DNA of 64,000 bases, taken from contig UBPA01000004.1 in assembly GCA_900467185.1 (NCBI GenBank), positions 1 to 64,000 on the forward strand, read 5' to 3'. Origin of the DNA: Hyphomicrobiales bacterium (GTDB taxonomy: Bacteria > Pseudomonadota > Alphaproteobacteria > Rhizobiales > Rhizobiaceae). Positions 8,101-18,160 of the stretch are shown here, in pieces. The first letter of the stretch is position 1; each line of letters starts with the position of its first letter. Both the position numbers and the translations under genes were made by a program. Below the pieces are notes generated by a model. The model ran no database searches. It was given only the letters and a program-made list of their open reading frames with translations, and was not told where the DNA came from.

Positions 8101-8358
8101 ATGAAGAAAGCCCTTGTACTGGCGGTTCTCGCCATGACGGTTGCCAGCTGCAGCCAGACGGAAAAGGGTGCCGGCATCGGCGCCGTCTCGGGCGCGGTCA
8201 TCGGCGGCGCCGTCACCGGCAATGTTCGCGGCGCAGCCGTCGGCGCGGCCATCGGCGGCGTTTCGGGTGCCGTCATCGGCAATGTCTCGGAACAGCCGGG
8301 CCAGTGCTACTACCGCGACCGCAATGGCGGCCGCTACATCGACGATTGCCCGCGCTGA
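8101..8358 (+). CDS. Small glycine-zipper lipoprotein
   Basis: An 85-aa protein with a lipoprotein signal (MKKALVLAVLAMTVASC; probable lipidation at the Cys of VASC). A glycine-zipper stretch of alternating Gly/Ala/Val (GAGIGAVSGAVIGGAVTG, then GAAVGAAIGGVSGAVIG) is typical of YMGG/17-kDa-antigen-like membrane-associated segments. The end is CYYRDRNGGRYIDDCPR, whose two Cys could form a disulphide. AGGAG lies about 8 nt before ATG 8101. Similar proteins are outer-membrane-associated, and the exact role is unknown. It is followed by a clear hairpin terminator. Confidence 0.85.
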   Translation: MKKALVLAVLAMTVASCSQTEKGAGIGAVSGAVIGGAVTGNVRGAAVGAAIGGVSGAVIGNVSEQPGQCYYRDRNGGRYIDDCPR

Positions 8359-8398
8359 TTGCGCATGCAGACCACCCGGGTCCCGGGTCGATATGACG

Positions 8399-8430
8399 AG
8401 AAGTCCCGCTTGGGCGGGGCTTCTGTTTCC
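8399..8430 (+). terminator. Rho-independent terminator after the small lipoprotein gene
   Basis: The 11-bp stem AGAAGTCCCGC (8399-8409) pairs with GCGGGGCTTCT (8414-8424), with one G-T pair, around the loop TTGG. GTTTCC follows. Confidence 0.75.
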
Positions 8431-8593
8431 GTAACGTCACACTAACGACTGTTTCTCGCGTCACGAGGCGTTGAAGACTTCATCCGCCTCACGAGGATGT
8501 GTAGTGTCACGGGACATCGCAAACGTGCAAACGTTGGAAGAGACGGCATCGCTTTCCGTGGGCGATCGCTCCAGGACTGTCAGCCGACACGGG

Positions 8594-10525
8594 ATGCGGA
8601 ATCGAATGCGTTTGCCGACTGTCAGTCCCGCGTATCGTAGAGCCGGCCTTGCCCTTGGCGTTGCCGCTCTGGCCCTGTGCGGCCCGGCCTCCGTGCAGGA
8701 TGCCGAAGCCTTCAAGCTGTTCGGCATCAACTTCTTTGGCAAGGACAAGGACGAGGAGACCGCCGAGGTCATCGATCCCGTCACCTACACCGTGACCCTG
8801 AACGACGGCACGGAGGACGAGGAGCTGAAGAGCGCGCTGTCCGGCAGTTCCCGCCTGGTCCAGGATAAGGACAAGCCCGTTTCCGGCAGTCTCGGCCTTG
8901 CCATCAAGGCCCGCGACGACCGCGACAGGCTGCTGGCAGCGCTGTACGAGAAGGCCCGCTATGGCGGCACCGTGCAGGTCATGGTCGCCGGCAAGCCGAT
9001 CGAGAGCCTGCCGCCCGATCCGGTCTTTCCGGCCGGCGTGCCGGTACCGGTCACCATCACGGTCGATCCCGGCCCGGTTTTCACCTTCGGCACGATTCTT
9101 TTGGAAAGCGACGCCGGCGGGCGTGATCCCAAGGCCTACGATCTCCAGCCGGGCAGCCGCGCCGACTCGACCCTGATCATCAAGGCGGGCGAGAAGATCG
9201 TCGAGGACCTGAAGAAGGAGGGGCGGCCGCTCGCCACCCTGAAGGGACGCACCGCCGTCGCCGATCACAAGACCAATACGGTGGATGTGACGATCGGTGC
9301 CGAAGGCGGCCCGGTCGCGCCCTTCGGTGCTGTCGCCATCAAGGGTGCGCGCACGGTCAATCCGGATTTCGTCGCCAGTTATTCGCGCCTCAACACCGGC
9401 CGGCAATATTCGCCGGAGGAGATGCGCAAGGCCTCCGAGCGCCTGCGCCAGCTCGGCGTTTTTTCCAGCATCACCATCCGCGAGGCCGAGCAGCTCGCGC
9501 CGGATGGGTCGCTGCCGCTCACCATCGAAGTGTCCGAAGGCAAGCACCGCTATTTCGGCGCGGGCGCCAAGTTCTCCTCGACGGACGGCTTCGGCATCCA
9601 GGGCTACTGGGGCCACCGCAACCTTTTCGGCGAGGCGGAATCGCTGCGCATCGAGGGCTCGATCGACCGGCTGGGCGAAACCAAGGAGATCACCGATCTC
9701 GACTATACCGCCGGCATTCTCTTCACCAAGCCAGGCGTCTTCGACCCTTACTCCACGCTCACCGCCAGCGTAAAAGCGTCGCTGATGGATCCAGATGCCT
9801 ACAAGGCGCAGGTGGTGACCGGCGCGGTCGGCCTCGCCTACGAACTCTCCGAAGCCGATACGGTGTCGATCGGCGCCGAACTTGCCTGGAACAACATCGA
9901 GGACGCCTTCGGCGAGCGGCGCTATCTCACGCCGTCGATCCCGCTCGATTACGTCCGCGACGCCCGCGACGACAAGCTGAACCCGACGGAAGGCTACCGC
10001 GCTACGCTGAGCGTCAAGCCGAGCTACGACATCTACGGCGAGACGTTCTTCTCGACGTTCGAAGGCTCGGCCACCGGCTATCTCGGCTTTGGCGCGGACA
10101 ACAAATATGTGCTGGCCGGTCGCCTCGGCGCGGGCGTCATCGCCGCCGATAGCGGGCTGGACGATATTCCCGCGACACGTCGCTTCTTCCTGGGCGGCGG
10201 CGGCACGGTGCGCGGCTTCTCCTACCAGGAAATCAGTCCGCGCAATGCCGACGACGACCTCCTCGGCGGCCGCTCCTACGTCAATGCCAATGTCGAGGCC
10301 CGCATCGGCGTCACGAAGACGATCAGCGTCGTCCCCTTCATCGATGCCGCCACCGTATCGGCAAAGACCGTCCCGGATTTCTCCGACGTCAAGATCGGCG
10401 CCGGCATCGGCGTACGCTACCTCACGGCGGTCGGACCGATACGCGTGGATTTTGCCGTGCCGCTGAACCCCTATGACGGGGGCACGCGCTACGGCATCTA
10501 TGCCGGGATCGGCCAGACGTTCTAA
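8594..10525 (+). CDS. tamA: TamA, outer-membrane Omp85-family assembly protein
   Basis: An outer-membrane BamA/TamA-type protein. A signal sequence (RAGLALGVAALALCGPAS...AEA) precedes the mature start FKLFGINFFGK. The periplasmic part contains POTRA-like repeats, for example the segment around VASYSRLNTGRQYSPEEM...LRQLGVFSSITIREAE. The C-terminal half is a 16-strand-type barrel with the family-typical FFLGGGGTVRGFSYQEI (lid-loop RGF motif) and a terminal strand ending GIYAGIGQTF with aromatic last residue. With TamB, TamA helps insert outer-membrane proteins and/or move lipids. The start is uncertain: the frame is open from TTG 8471, but ATG 8594 best places the signal peptide (643 aa). tamB follows 124 nt downstream. 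Confidence 0.9.
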   Translation: MRNRMRLPTVSPAYRRAGLALGVAALALCGPASVQDAEAFKLFGINFFGKDKDEETAEVIDPVTYTVTLNDGTEDEELKSALSGSSRLVQDKDKPVSGSLGLAIKARDDRDRLLAALYEKARYGGTVQVMVAGKPIESLPPDPVFPAGVPVPVTITVDPGPVFTFGTILLESDAGGRDPKAYDLQPGSRADSTLIIKAGEKIVEDLKKEGRPLATLKGRTAVADHKTNTVDVTIGAEGGPVAPFGAVAIKGARTVNPDFVASYSRLNTGRQYSPEEMRKASERLRQLGVFSSITIREAEQLAPDGSLPLTIEVSEGKHRYFGAGAKFSSTDGFGIQGYWGHRNLFGEAESLRIEGSIDRLGETKEITDLDYTAGILFTKPGVFDPYSTLTASVKASLMDPDAYKAQVVTGAVGLAYELSEADTVSIGAELAWNNIEDAFGERRYLTPSIPLDYVRDARDDKLNPTEGYRATLSVKPSYDIYGETFFSTFEGSATGYLGFGADNKYVLAGRLGAGVIAADSGLDDIPATRRFFLGGGGTVRGFSYQEISPRNADDDLLGGRSYVNANVEARIGVTKTISVVPFIDAATVSAKTVPDFSDVKIGAGIGVRYLTAVGPIRVDFAVPLNPYDGGTRYGIYAGIGQTF

Positions 10526-10649
10526 GCAGCCAGTGGCGGCTGTCCCACGGCAGATTGCCGCTTCAATGACATGATCGCAACCTACGGGTTGCGCAGATGA
10601 TGACGACCTATGGGTCAGGACGAGACGCCGGCCTGGCATGGAGCAGACG

Positions 10650-13600
10650 ATGACACGGATTTTCTCGATCGCCTTGCGCGGCTTCGCCATTCTCCTCGGC
10701 CTTGTCGTCGTCCTCGCGCTGGCCTTCGTGCTGTTTGCAGGCTTCACGGCGCCTGGTGCCCGCATGGTTGCCAGCCTGATCGAGAAATATGCCTCGACGC
10801 CCGACCAGATCGTCCAGATCAACGATCCGAGCGCGCTTCTCACCGGCCATTTCAAGGCCGGCTCCATCGCGCTTTACGACAGCAAGGGCGCCTACGCCGA
10901 AATCCGCGAGCTGAAGCTCGACTGGACCCCGACAGCGCTGTTCTCCAAGCGATTCGACGCCGCGAACCTTTCGGCCGGGTATATTCGCATCGACCGCCTT
11001 CCCATTCCCTCGCAGCAGACGGAAGAGGTCCGCTCCAGCTTCGCGCTGCCGCTCGACGTGAAGATCGATCGCTTCGATCTTGAGGAAGTGGTCATCGGAA
11101 AGGCGATCGCCGGCGAGGATCAGGTTCTGAACGCGGGCGGCACGGTCAACGCCACGAATTCCAGCATCGCCGCGACGGTGGCCGTCGCCCAGCGCGACAG
11201 GCCGGACGCGAAAGCGCTCGCCGATATCGTCTACGATCCCGCCGCCAACGCGTTGAAGCTCGAAGCCAGCGTGGACGAGCCGAAGGGCGGCATGCTGGCC
11301 CGCGCGCTGCGGCTGCCCGGCGAGCCCGCGGTCACCGTCCGCCTGACCGGCGACGGCCCCCTCTCGCGCTGGAACGGAACGGCAAGCGCTGCCCTCGACG
11401 GACAGGAAGTCCTGAAACTCGACGGTGCCCACACGCTGGCGCCCGACGGCTATCGGACGCTGTCGCTCAACGGCGGCGGCACCTTTGCCGCCCTGATGCC
11501 GGAAACCCTGCGTCCGCTGTTCGAGGGCACCACTGCGATCGACATTGCCGCGGCTCTGCAGGACGGCACCGCGATCCGCATCGACCGCGGCCGGATCTCC
11601 ACCGCCGCAATCGACGTCAACGCGAGCGGCACGCTCAGCACGACCGGCAGCAACGATCTCAAGGTAACGCTCGCCGGCGTCGACGGGCCGGCTCCGCTGC
11701 GCTTGGCCATCGCCGGCGGCACGGGAGAGTTCGCCGTCACCTCGGCGGATCTCTCCTTGGTGGGCGATGCCCGCTCCGCCGTGCTCGACCTCAATGCCGC
11801 GCTCGACCGCGCCGTGCTGCCGCAAGGCACCATCGAGAATGCCGCCCTGAAGGCCCATAGCGATGCCTTCAATATCACGGATCGCAGCGGCGCCGTCACC
11901 GTCTCGCTGACCGCCGGCGCGACCAGGCTCGCCAATGCCGATCTCGACCGGCTCATCCGCGGCCCCCTGGCGATCGACGGCCGCCTCGACGTGACCCAGG
12001 ACGCCATCGCCTTCGACCCGCTGACGATCGACACCGCCGCGATCGACGGCACCCTCACCGGCAGCTACGGCCTGACCACCGGCGTGCTCGCGACCGATCT
12101 TCGCCTGACCGCACCCGCAGAGGCCCTGCCGCCGGCTGTCGCCAGCCGCACCGGCGGTCCTGTCTCGCTCGATGGGCGCATCGAAACGGGGGCCGATGGC
12201 GCCCTGTCGCTTTCCGGCCTGTCGCTGAAGGCTCCGACCCTCGATGCCACCGGCAATCTCGCCCTCCAGTCGGGCAGCCTGACCGGACGGATCGAAGCCG
12301 CGGTTCCCGACATCGGCGCCTTCGCCGCCAATGCAAGCGGCTGCGCCACCCTCACCGCCGACATCTCCGGCCCCTTGAGCGCGCTCGGCATCAAGGCGGA
12401 AGCCAGGACCGATCAGGCAACCATCGCCGGGAAAACCGTGACCGGCCTCACGGTCGTTGCGGACACCACGCTGCGCGGCGGCCTGCCGGTCGGCAAGCTC
12501 ACCGCCAATGGCGCGGTCGATGGCCAGACGGTCACGGCGACGGCGGATCTCACGTCTGAGAACGGCGCGCTCGCCATACCCGCGCTCGAGGCGACGGTCG
12601 CCGAAAACCGGATCACCGGCGCGCTCACCTTCACGCCCGATTTCCAGCCGAACGGAACGCTGAACTTCGCACTGCCGAATATCGGCGCGCTGGCATCCCT
12701 GGCCGGCCAAACGGCCGCCGGCGACCTCACGGGCAAGGCCGACATCGTCAGCCGCGGCGGCAAGACCTCGGTTGCGATCGACGCGACCGGCAGCGGCCTT
12801 TCGCGCGGCGATCTCTCGATCGTCCAGCCGCGCGCGCAGGTCACCATCACCGACCTGAAGAACCTGACCGTCGAGGGCAAGATCACGGCCGATTCGCTCG
12901 GCCAGGGCACCAACCGCGCCACCGGCGCGACGATCACCCTGAACAAGCTGGGTGCCGATACGGCCATTGCGCTCGACGGCACCTTCGACAATGCGCCGCT
13001 GTCGCTGAAAGGCTCGGTGACCACGCAAGGCGGCACGCCGTCCTTCACCATCCAGTCTCTAAACGCCGCACCCCGCGGCATTCCGCTCGAACTGTCCGAT
13101 CCGAAGACGCTGGCGCTCGGTCAGGGCGGCGTTCGTCTCGACGATTTCGCCATCCAGCTTCCCGGCGGCACGGCCAGCGTCACGGGCCTCGTCGGAGAGA
13201 CGCTCGACGTCACCGTGGCCGTTCGCGGCAACCCGGCCGTCGAATATGCCCAGCCGATCGAAGGGGGCGAGGCCCGCGTGGCCATTTCCACGGCCGATAT
13301 CGTCGCCCGTGGCCCCATGACCGGCGCCGTCATCGACGTGAAAGGCCAGTTGGCCTATGTCGCCGTACCCCAGGGCCGGCTCGAGACGGTCGGCGTCGTC
13401 GCCCATAGTGACAGCTTCGACATCACCGGCCGGCAGGGAGCGATCCGCGCCACCATCGATGCCGGCGCGACCCGCTTCGTCAATGCCGATCTCGGCCGCC
13501 TCCTACCTGCGCCGCTGAAGCTCGATGCGACCATCAGCGTTGCCCCGGATGCAATCGGCTTCGACCCGGTCACCATCGACAGCGCCGGTCTCGACGGTGC

Positions 13601-16364
13601 GGTCAACGGCAGGTTCCAGATGAGCGACAACAGCCTGCGCGCAGCCCTTCGCCTCAGCGCACCGCCGGCCTCCCTGCCCGCCGCGCTCGCGTCACGGTTC
13701 GACAGCAACCTCGCTCTGTCGGCCAACGTCACGCGGGACGCGGCCGGTGCCCTCAACGTCACCAATATCGCGGTCGATTCCGGCACCATCACCGCCAATG
13801 GTTCGCTGTCGCTGATCGACGGACAGCTGACGGCGGCGACCGCCGGCACGCTTCCCGACCTTGGCAAGGTGCTGGCCGACGCCAAGGGCAATGCCCGCTT
13901 CACGCTCGACGCCACCGGCGCCATCGAGCGTCCGCTGGTCAAGGCCGAGATCCGCTCCAGCGGCGCGACGCTTGCCGGGAGAACGCTAAGCGACCTCGTG
14001 GCCGCGGCCACGGTAACGGCAGATCCCGCAAACCCGCAGGCCGCGATCACCGCGACCGGCGCGCTCGGCGGCCAGGCGATCGACATCCGCACCCGGCTGG
14101 AAACGACGAACGGCCGCATCCGCATTCCGGAACTGGCCGCCCGGATCGGCGACAACCGGCTGGACGGCAGCATCGACCTGACCGAAGCCTACGAGCCGAA
14201 CGGCACCATCACCTTCAACCTGCCGGATGTCGGCCTGATCGCCGCCATGGCCGGCGAGCGTGCCTCCGGCGACCTTGCGGGCTCCGCCACCATTGCCAGC
14301 ACAGGCGGCAAGACCTCGCTCGCGCTCAAGGCCTCCGGCTCGGGCATCAAGCGCGGCGATCTCGTCATCACCCGCCCGCAAGCCGACATCACCGTCGACG
14401 ACCTCAAGGCGCTAGCCATCCGCGGCACCGCGAAGGTGGAAACGATTGCGCAAGGGGCGAACCGCGTTTCCAACCTCGATCTCGCCTTCGACCAGAAACA
14501 GGCCGGTCTCACCGATGTCCGCCTCGACGCGGTCTACGACAACGCGCCGCTCGTCTTCCGCGGCGCCATCGAAACGGCGGCGGCGGCGCGCACGACCGTA
14601 AGGCTTTCGACGCTGTCGGCCGCCCCGCGCCAGATCGCGCTCAAGCTCTCCGCCCCCTCCACCATCGTCATCGAAAACGGCACGGTTCGCGTGTCCGACC
14701 TGCGCATCGGGGCCTCCGGCGGCACGCTCGCCGTCACCGGCACGGCGGGCGATACGCTCGATCTGAGCGTCCGCCTCGACCGCCTGCCCGCCCGTCTGAT
14801 CAATGCGGTCGCGCCGACGCTCGGCGCCGACGGCACCATCGACGGCTCGATTGTCGCCAAGGGCACCGCTGCCGCCCCCAACGTCACCTACGACCTGCGC
14901 TGGGCCAATGCCACCGTCGCGCAGGCAAAGTCGGCCGGCGTCGGCGCACTGACCATCACGGCGAAAGGCGGCTTTGCCGACAACACCGTCACACTCGACA
15001 CCGATATTCGCGGCGGCGGCGGCCTTGCGTTCAACGGCGGGGGAAAGCTCGGCATTGCCGGCAACCGGCCGATCGACATGCGGTTCAATGGCGACCTCCC
15101 CTTCTCGCTGCTCGGCCCGATCCTCGCGCAGAACGGCTTCGTGCTCACCGGGACCGCGAAGGTCGATGCGGCGATTTCCGGTGCGGTCTCCGCCCCCATC
15201 GTCAACGGTTCGGTCACCACCTCCGGTGCCCGCCTGCTAGATGCTCGCCGCAACCTCGCCATCAACGGCCTGACCGCCAATGTCATCCTCGCCGGACAGC
15301 AGGCGCGGATCGAGCGTCTGACGGGCACGCTCTCGACCGGCGGCTCGCTCGCCGTTACCGGCACGATCGGCATCGAGCCCGGCTCGGGCTTCCCGGCCAA
15401 TCTCGACATCCGCCTCGCCAAGGCGACCTATGTCGATGGCAGCCTGCTGACGGCGAACCTCGACGGCACGCTGAAGCTCACCGGCCCCCTGACGGGATCG
15501 CCGGTCCTCAGCGGGCGGGTCGCCATTCCCAAGGCCTCCATCACCATTCCTGAAAAACTGCCGGCCTCCCTGTCGGAGATCAACATCAAGCATCGCAACG
15601 CGCCGGCCGACGTGCGCCGCATGCAGGCGCAGGTGCAGAAGGACGCCGGCGACGGCACGACGCAGAAAAGTGGCGGCATCGCCTTCGACATGACGGTCGC
15701 GGCCTCCCGCATCTTCGTGCGCGGCCGCGGCGTCGATGCGGAGCTCGGCGGCGATCTCGTGATTCGCGGCACCGCGGCGAACCCGGCCGTCACCGGTGGC
15801 TTCCAGATGCGCCGAGGCCGGCTGGAGATCCTCGGCAAGCGGATCACCTTCACCGACGGCACCATCACCTTCGGCGGCAACCTCATCCCGGCGCTCGATC
15901 TCGATGCCACATCGACAGCCGGCTCGACCACCGTCACGGTCAATGTCGCGGGCCTCGCCAACAGCCCCAACGTCACGTTCAGCTCGTCCCCGGCCCTGCC
16001 GCAGGATGAAATCCTCGCCCAGCTGATCTTCAACCGGTCGCTTTCCAACCTTTCGGCCGTGCAGATCGCGCAGCTGGCCAGCGCCGTGGCACAGCTCGCC
16101 GGCGGCCCCGGCGGCTCGCTCTTCGACGGTTTGCGCAACAAGCTCGGCGTTGATGACCTCGACGTGTCCACGGACGATGGCGGCGGCGCCATGTTCCGGG
16201 CCGGCCGCTACATCAACGACCGCACCTATCTCGAACTGCAGCAGAGTGCCGAAGACGGTGCCAAGGCCGTCATCAATCTCGATGTCGGCCGCGGCGTGAA
16301 GTTGCGCGGCGAAGCCGGCTCGGAAGGCGGCGGTGCCGGCGTCTTCTACGAGAAGGAATACTGA
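10650..16364 (+). CDS. tamB: TamB, inner-membrane-anchored translocation and assembly module
   Basis: A giant periplasm-spanning protein of 1904 aa with one N-terminal membrane anchor (IFSIALRGFAILLGLVVVLA). A very long beta-rich region follows, ending in the DUF490/TamB C-terminal domain (FQMRRGRLEILGKRITFTDG ... YINDRTYLELQQSAEDG ... FYEKEY). It works with TamA, probably as a hydrophobic groove linking the inner and outer membranes. ATG 10650 is chosen because GGAG lies 6 nt upstream; ATG 10638 is also possible. It is longer than the roughly 1260-aa E. coli protein because the central region contains two homologous modules of 516 residues in exact register, plus the beginning of a third copy. 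Confidence 0.93.
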   Translation: MTRIFSIALRGFAILLGLVVVLALAFVLFAGFTAPGARMVASLIEKYASTPDQIVQINDPSALLTGHFKAGSIALYDSKGAYAEIRELKLDWTPTALFSKRFDAANLSAGYIRIDRLPIPSQQTEEVRSSFALPLDVKIDRFDLEEVVIGKAIAGEDQVLNAGGTVNATNSSIAATVAVAQRDRPDAKALADIVYDPAANALKLEASVDEPKGGMLARALRLPGEPAVTVRLTGDGPLSRWNGTASAALDGQEVLKLDGAHTLAPDGYRTLSLNGGGTFAALMPETLRPLFEGTTAIDIAAALQDGTAIRIDRGRISTAAIDVNASGTLSTTGSNDLKVTLAGVDGPAPLRLAIAGGTGEFAVTSADLSLVGDARSAVLDLNAALDRAVLPQGTIENAALKAHSDAFNITDRSGAVTVSLTAGATRLANADLDRLIRGPLAIDGRLDVTQDAIAFDPLTIDTAAIDGTLTGSYGLTTGVLATDLRLTAPAEALPPAVASRTGGPVSLDGRIETGADGALSLSGLSLKAPTLDATGNLALQSGSLTGRIEAAVPDIGAFAANASGCATLTADISGPLSALGIKAEARTDQATIAGKTVTGLTVVADTTLRGGLPVGKLTANGAVDGQTVTATADLTSENGALAIPALEATVAENRITGALTFTPDFQPNGTLNFALPNIGALASLAGQTAAGDLTGKADIVSRGGKTSVAIDATGSGLSRGDLSIVQPRAQVTITDLKNLTVEGKITADSLGQGTNRATGATITLNKLGADTAIALDGTFDNAPLSLKGSVTTQGGTPSFTIQSLNAAPRGIPLELSDPKTLALGQGGVRLDDFAIQLPGGTASVTGLVGETLDVTVAVRGNPAVEYAQPIEGGEARVAISTADIVARGPMTGAVIDVKGQLAYVAVPQGRLETVGVVAHSDSFDITGRQGAIRATIDAGATRFVNADLGRLLPAPLKLDATISVAPDAIGFDPVTIDSAGLDGAVNGRFQMSDNSLRAALRLSAPPASLPAALASRFDSNLALSANVTRDAAGALNVTNIAVDSGTITANGSLSLIDGQLTAATAGTLPDLGKVLADAKGNARFTLDATGAIERPLVKAEIRSSGATLAGRTLSDLVAAATVTADPANPQAAITATGALGGQAIDIRTRLETTNGRIRIPELAARIGDNRLDGSIDLTEAYEPNGTITFNLPDVGLIAAMAGERASGDLAGSATIASTGGKTSLALKASGSGIKRGDLVITRPQADITVDDLKALAIRGTAKVETIAQGANRVSNLDLAFDQKQAGLTDVRLDAVYDNAPLVFRGAIETAAAARTTVRLSTLSAAPRQIALKLSAPSTIVIENGTVRVSDLRIGASGGTLAVTGTAGDTLDLSVRLDRLPARLINAVAPTLGADGTIDGSIVAKGTAAAPNVTYDLRWANATVAQAKSAGVGALTITAKGGFADNTVTLDTDIRGGGGLAFNGGGKLGIAGNRPIDMRFNGDLPFSLLGPILAQNGFVLTGTAKVDAAISGAVSAPIVNGSVTTSGARLLDARRNLAINGLTANVILAGQQARIERLTGTLSTGGSLAVTGTIGIEPGSGFPANLDIRLAKATYVDGSLLTANLDGTLKLTGPLTGSPVLSGRVAIPKASITIPEKLPASLSEINIKHRNAPADVRRMQAQVQKDAGDGTTQKSGGIAFDMTVAASRIFVRGRGVDAELGGDLVIRGTAANPAVTGGFQMRRGRLEILGKRITFTDGTITFGGNLIPALDLDATSTAGSTTVTVNVAGLANSPNVTFSSSPALPQDEILAQLIFNRSLSNLSAVQIAQLASAVAQLAGGPGGSLFDGLRNKLGVDDLDVSTDDGGGAMFRAGRYINDRTYLELQQSAEDGAKAVINLDVGRGVKLRGEAGSEGGGAGVFYEKEY
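11574..14670 (+). repeat. In-frame tandem duplication inside tamB (period 1548 bp)
   Basis: Corresponding blocks recur exactly 1548 nt (516 codons) apart. Examples are the segment HSDAFNITDRSG (about 11859) against HSDSFDITGRQG (about 13407), FDPLTIDTAAIDG against FDPVTIDSAGLDG, and PNGTLNFALPNIG (12648) against PNGTITFNLPDVG (14196). The block around GGVRLDDFAIQLPGGTASVTG recurs as NGTVRVSDLRIGASGGTLAVTG near 14670, marking the start of a third partial unit. Copies have diverged at the protein level but keep register. The outer limits are approximate. Confidence 0.8.
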
Positions 16365-16383
16365 CGCTGCAGCGAGATGGATG

Positions 16384-16415
16384 CGTCCGCAGCCCGGGTG
16401 CGGCGCCTGCGGACG
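16384..16415. terminator. Hairpin downstream of tamB
   Basis: CGTCCGCAG (16384-16392) pairs perfectly with CTGCGGACG (16407-16415) around a 14-nt GC-rich loop, 20 nt after the tamB stop. No T-tract follows, so termination is only probable. Confidence 0.45.
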
Positions 16416-16548
16416 GTCGGCCCTGCGCAATCTGGTGGATGACGCTTTGCAATTTGCCGGAACGGGCACGCAAATTTACCCATCTTGCATCTTCCGGCGC
16501 GATCGCTGCCGGTGCACAGTCCGCGCCGACACGTTTGGCTGAGGGAAG

Positions 16549-17478
16549 ATGCAGATGGTTTCGATTGGGTTGATTGGCGTACCGCTGGAGGAAGGCTCTG
16601 GCCGCCGGGGCTGCAGCATGGGCCCGACGGCGCTCAGGATCGCCGGCATCGACCGCGTCATGGCCGATCTCGGCTTCGACGTCACCGACCACGGAGACCT
16701 GCGCCCCGAGCCGGTGGAAAATCTCGGACGACATCCCGGCGCCAAGCACCTGCCGATTGTCGCCGGCTATACCCGCGCACTGGAAGCAGCGACCTTCGAC
16801 ACCGCGGAGAAGGGCGCCGTTCCGGTCATTCTCGGCGGCGACCATGCGCTGTCCATGGGCAGCGTCTCGGGCATGGCCCGCTATGCCGCCGTCGCCGGAC
16901 GCCCGCTCTTCGTGCTCTGGCTCGATGCCCATGCCGATTTCAACACGCCGGAAACGTCGCCCTCGGGCAATATGCACGGCATGCCTGTCGCCTTCTTCTG
17001 CGGTCAGGCCGAGTTTGCGGACATCCTGCCGCCGGGACGGCCCCTGGTCGATCCGAAGCGCGTCTATCAGGTCGGCATCCGCTCCGTCGACGAGACCGAG
17101 CGCCAGGAGATCAACCGCCACGGCATCAACGTCTACGACATGCGCGCGCTGGACGAGATGGGCGTCGCCGCCATCGTCAAGGAGATCCTGAAGGCCGTGG
17201 AGCGCGAGGACGGGCTTCTGCATGTGAGCCTCGACGTCGATTTTCTTGAGCCGGACATCGCGCCCGGCGTCGGCACCACCGTTCCCGGCGGCGCGACCTT
17301 CCGCGAGGCGCATCTGGTCATGGAAATGCTCTGCGACAGCGGCCGCGTGTCGTCGCTCGACCTCGTGGAGCTGAACCCTTTCCTCGACGATCGCGGCAAG
17401 AGCGCCCGCGTCATGGTGGAGCTCGCCGCCAGCCTCTTCGGCCGCCGAATCCTCGACCGCCCGACCCGCAGCGGCTGA
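16549..17478 (+). CDS. rocF: Arginase
   Basis: A 309-aa ureohydrolase that hydrolyses L-arginine to ornithine and urea using a dinuclear Mn centre (EC 3.5.3.1). The metal-binding motifs are all present: ILGGDHALSMGS, LWLDAHADFNTPETSPSGNM and HVSLDVDFLEPDIAPGVGTT. The SGNMHGMP segment and the early GCSMGPTALR motif favour arginase over agmatinase or formiminoglutamase. GAGGGAAG precedes the ATG at a normal distance. No arginine transporter or ornithine gene is adjacent. Rhizobial arginases are often under Lrp/ArgR-type control, but no operator was recognised in the 184-nt upstream gap. Confidence 0.93.
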   Translation: MQMVSIGLIGVPLEEGSGRRGCSMGPTALRIAGIDRVMADLGFDVTDHGDLRPEPVENLGRHPGAKHLPIVAGYTRALEAATFDTAEKGAVPVILGGDHALSMGSVSGMARYAAVAGRPLFVLWLDAHADFNTPETSPSGNMHGMPVAFFCGQAEFADILPPGRPLVDPKRVYQVGIRSVDETERQEINRHGINVYDMRALDEMGVAAIVKEILKAVEREDGLLHVSLDVDFLEPDIAPGVGTTVPGGATFREAHLVMEMLCDSGRVSSLDLVELNPFLDDRGKSARVMVELAASLFGRRILDRPTRSG

Positions 17479-17575
17479 GACAGGCGCTCTGCCGCTTGAA
17501 AAGCTCTTTTAACCATTGATGCTGTATCCTGCAGTCTGAAAATCCGTCGTGATTTCGAATGCGGGGACAAGAGAC

Positions 17576-18055
17576 ATGAGCAACGCACTGACAATGGCCG
17601 GTTTTGGCGGCGAAACGCTGGAAATCATTGCATTCCGGCTTCATGATCAGGAATTCTGCGTCAAGACGACCACGATCCGCGAGATTCGCGGCTGGGCGCC
17701 CTCGACGCCGATTCCGCATTCGCCGCCGGAAGTCATCGGCGTCATGAACCTGCGCGGCACGGTCATCCCGATCATCGATCTGGCCCACAAGCTCGGCATG
17801 AAATCGACCGTCGCCAACGAGCGCAGCGCCATCGTGGTTGCCGAAGTGCACTCCATGGTCGTCGGCCTCGTGGTCGATCGCGTCTCCGACATCCTGACCG
17901 TCCAGGGCAGCCAGGTCCAGCCGGTTCCCGAGGTCACGACCTCCTTCGACAAGGCTTACGCCGAAGGCATCATCGCCAACGAAAACGGCATGATCTGCTT
18001 CCTCAACCTCGCCCGCATGTTCAAGGAACGCGACGTCGAGGAAATGGCAGCCTGA
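17576..18055 (+). CDS. cheW: CheW-like chemotaxis coupling protein
   Basis: A 159-aa single CheW domain protein. It shows the typical beginning ETLEIIAFRLHDQEFCVKTT, the adaptor surface around IREIRGWAPSTPIPHSPPEV, the highly conserved IGVMNLRGTVIPIIDLAHKL, and VGLVVDRVSDILTV. CheW bridges chemoreceptors to the kinase CheA. No other chemotaxis gene is near, so it may serve a receptor array encoded elsewhere or be one of several paralogues. GGGGACAAGAG precedes ATG 17576. The gene stands alone between arginase and the phosphatase gene. Confidence 0.92.
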   Translation: MSNALTMAGFGGETLEIIAFRLHDQEFCVKTTTIREIRGWAPSTPIPHSPPEVIGVMNLRGTVIPIIDLAHKLGMKSTVANERSAIVVAEVHSMVVGLVVDRVSDILTVQGSQVQPVPEVTTSFDKAYAEGIIANENGMICFLNLARMFKERDVEEMAA

Positions 18056-18160
18056 CGGCTGCCGGACAGCAATATTAAATAAAGCTGTTACACGCCTCTG
18101 GGAAAACCGGACGGCGGCGCGAGACACCCTCGCGCCTACCCGATCCGGAGATCCTGGTGC

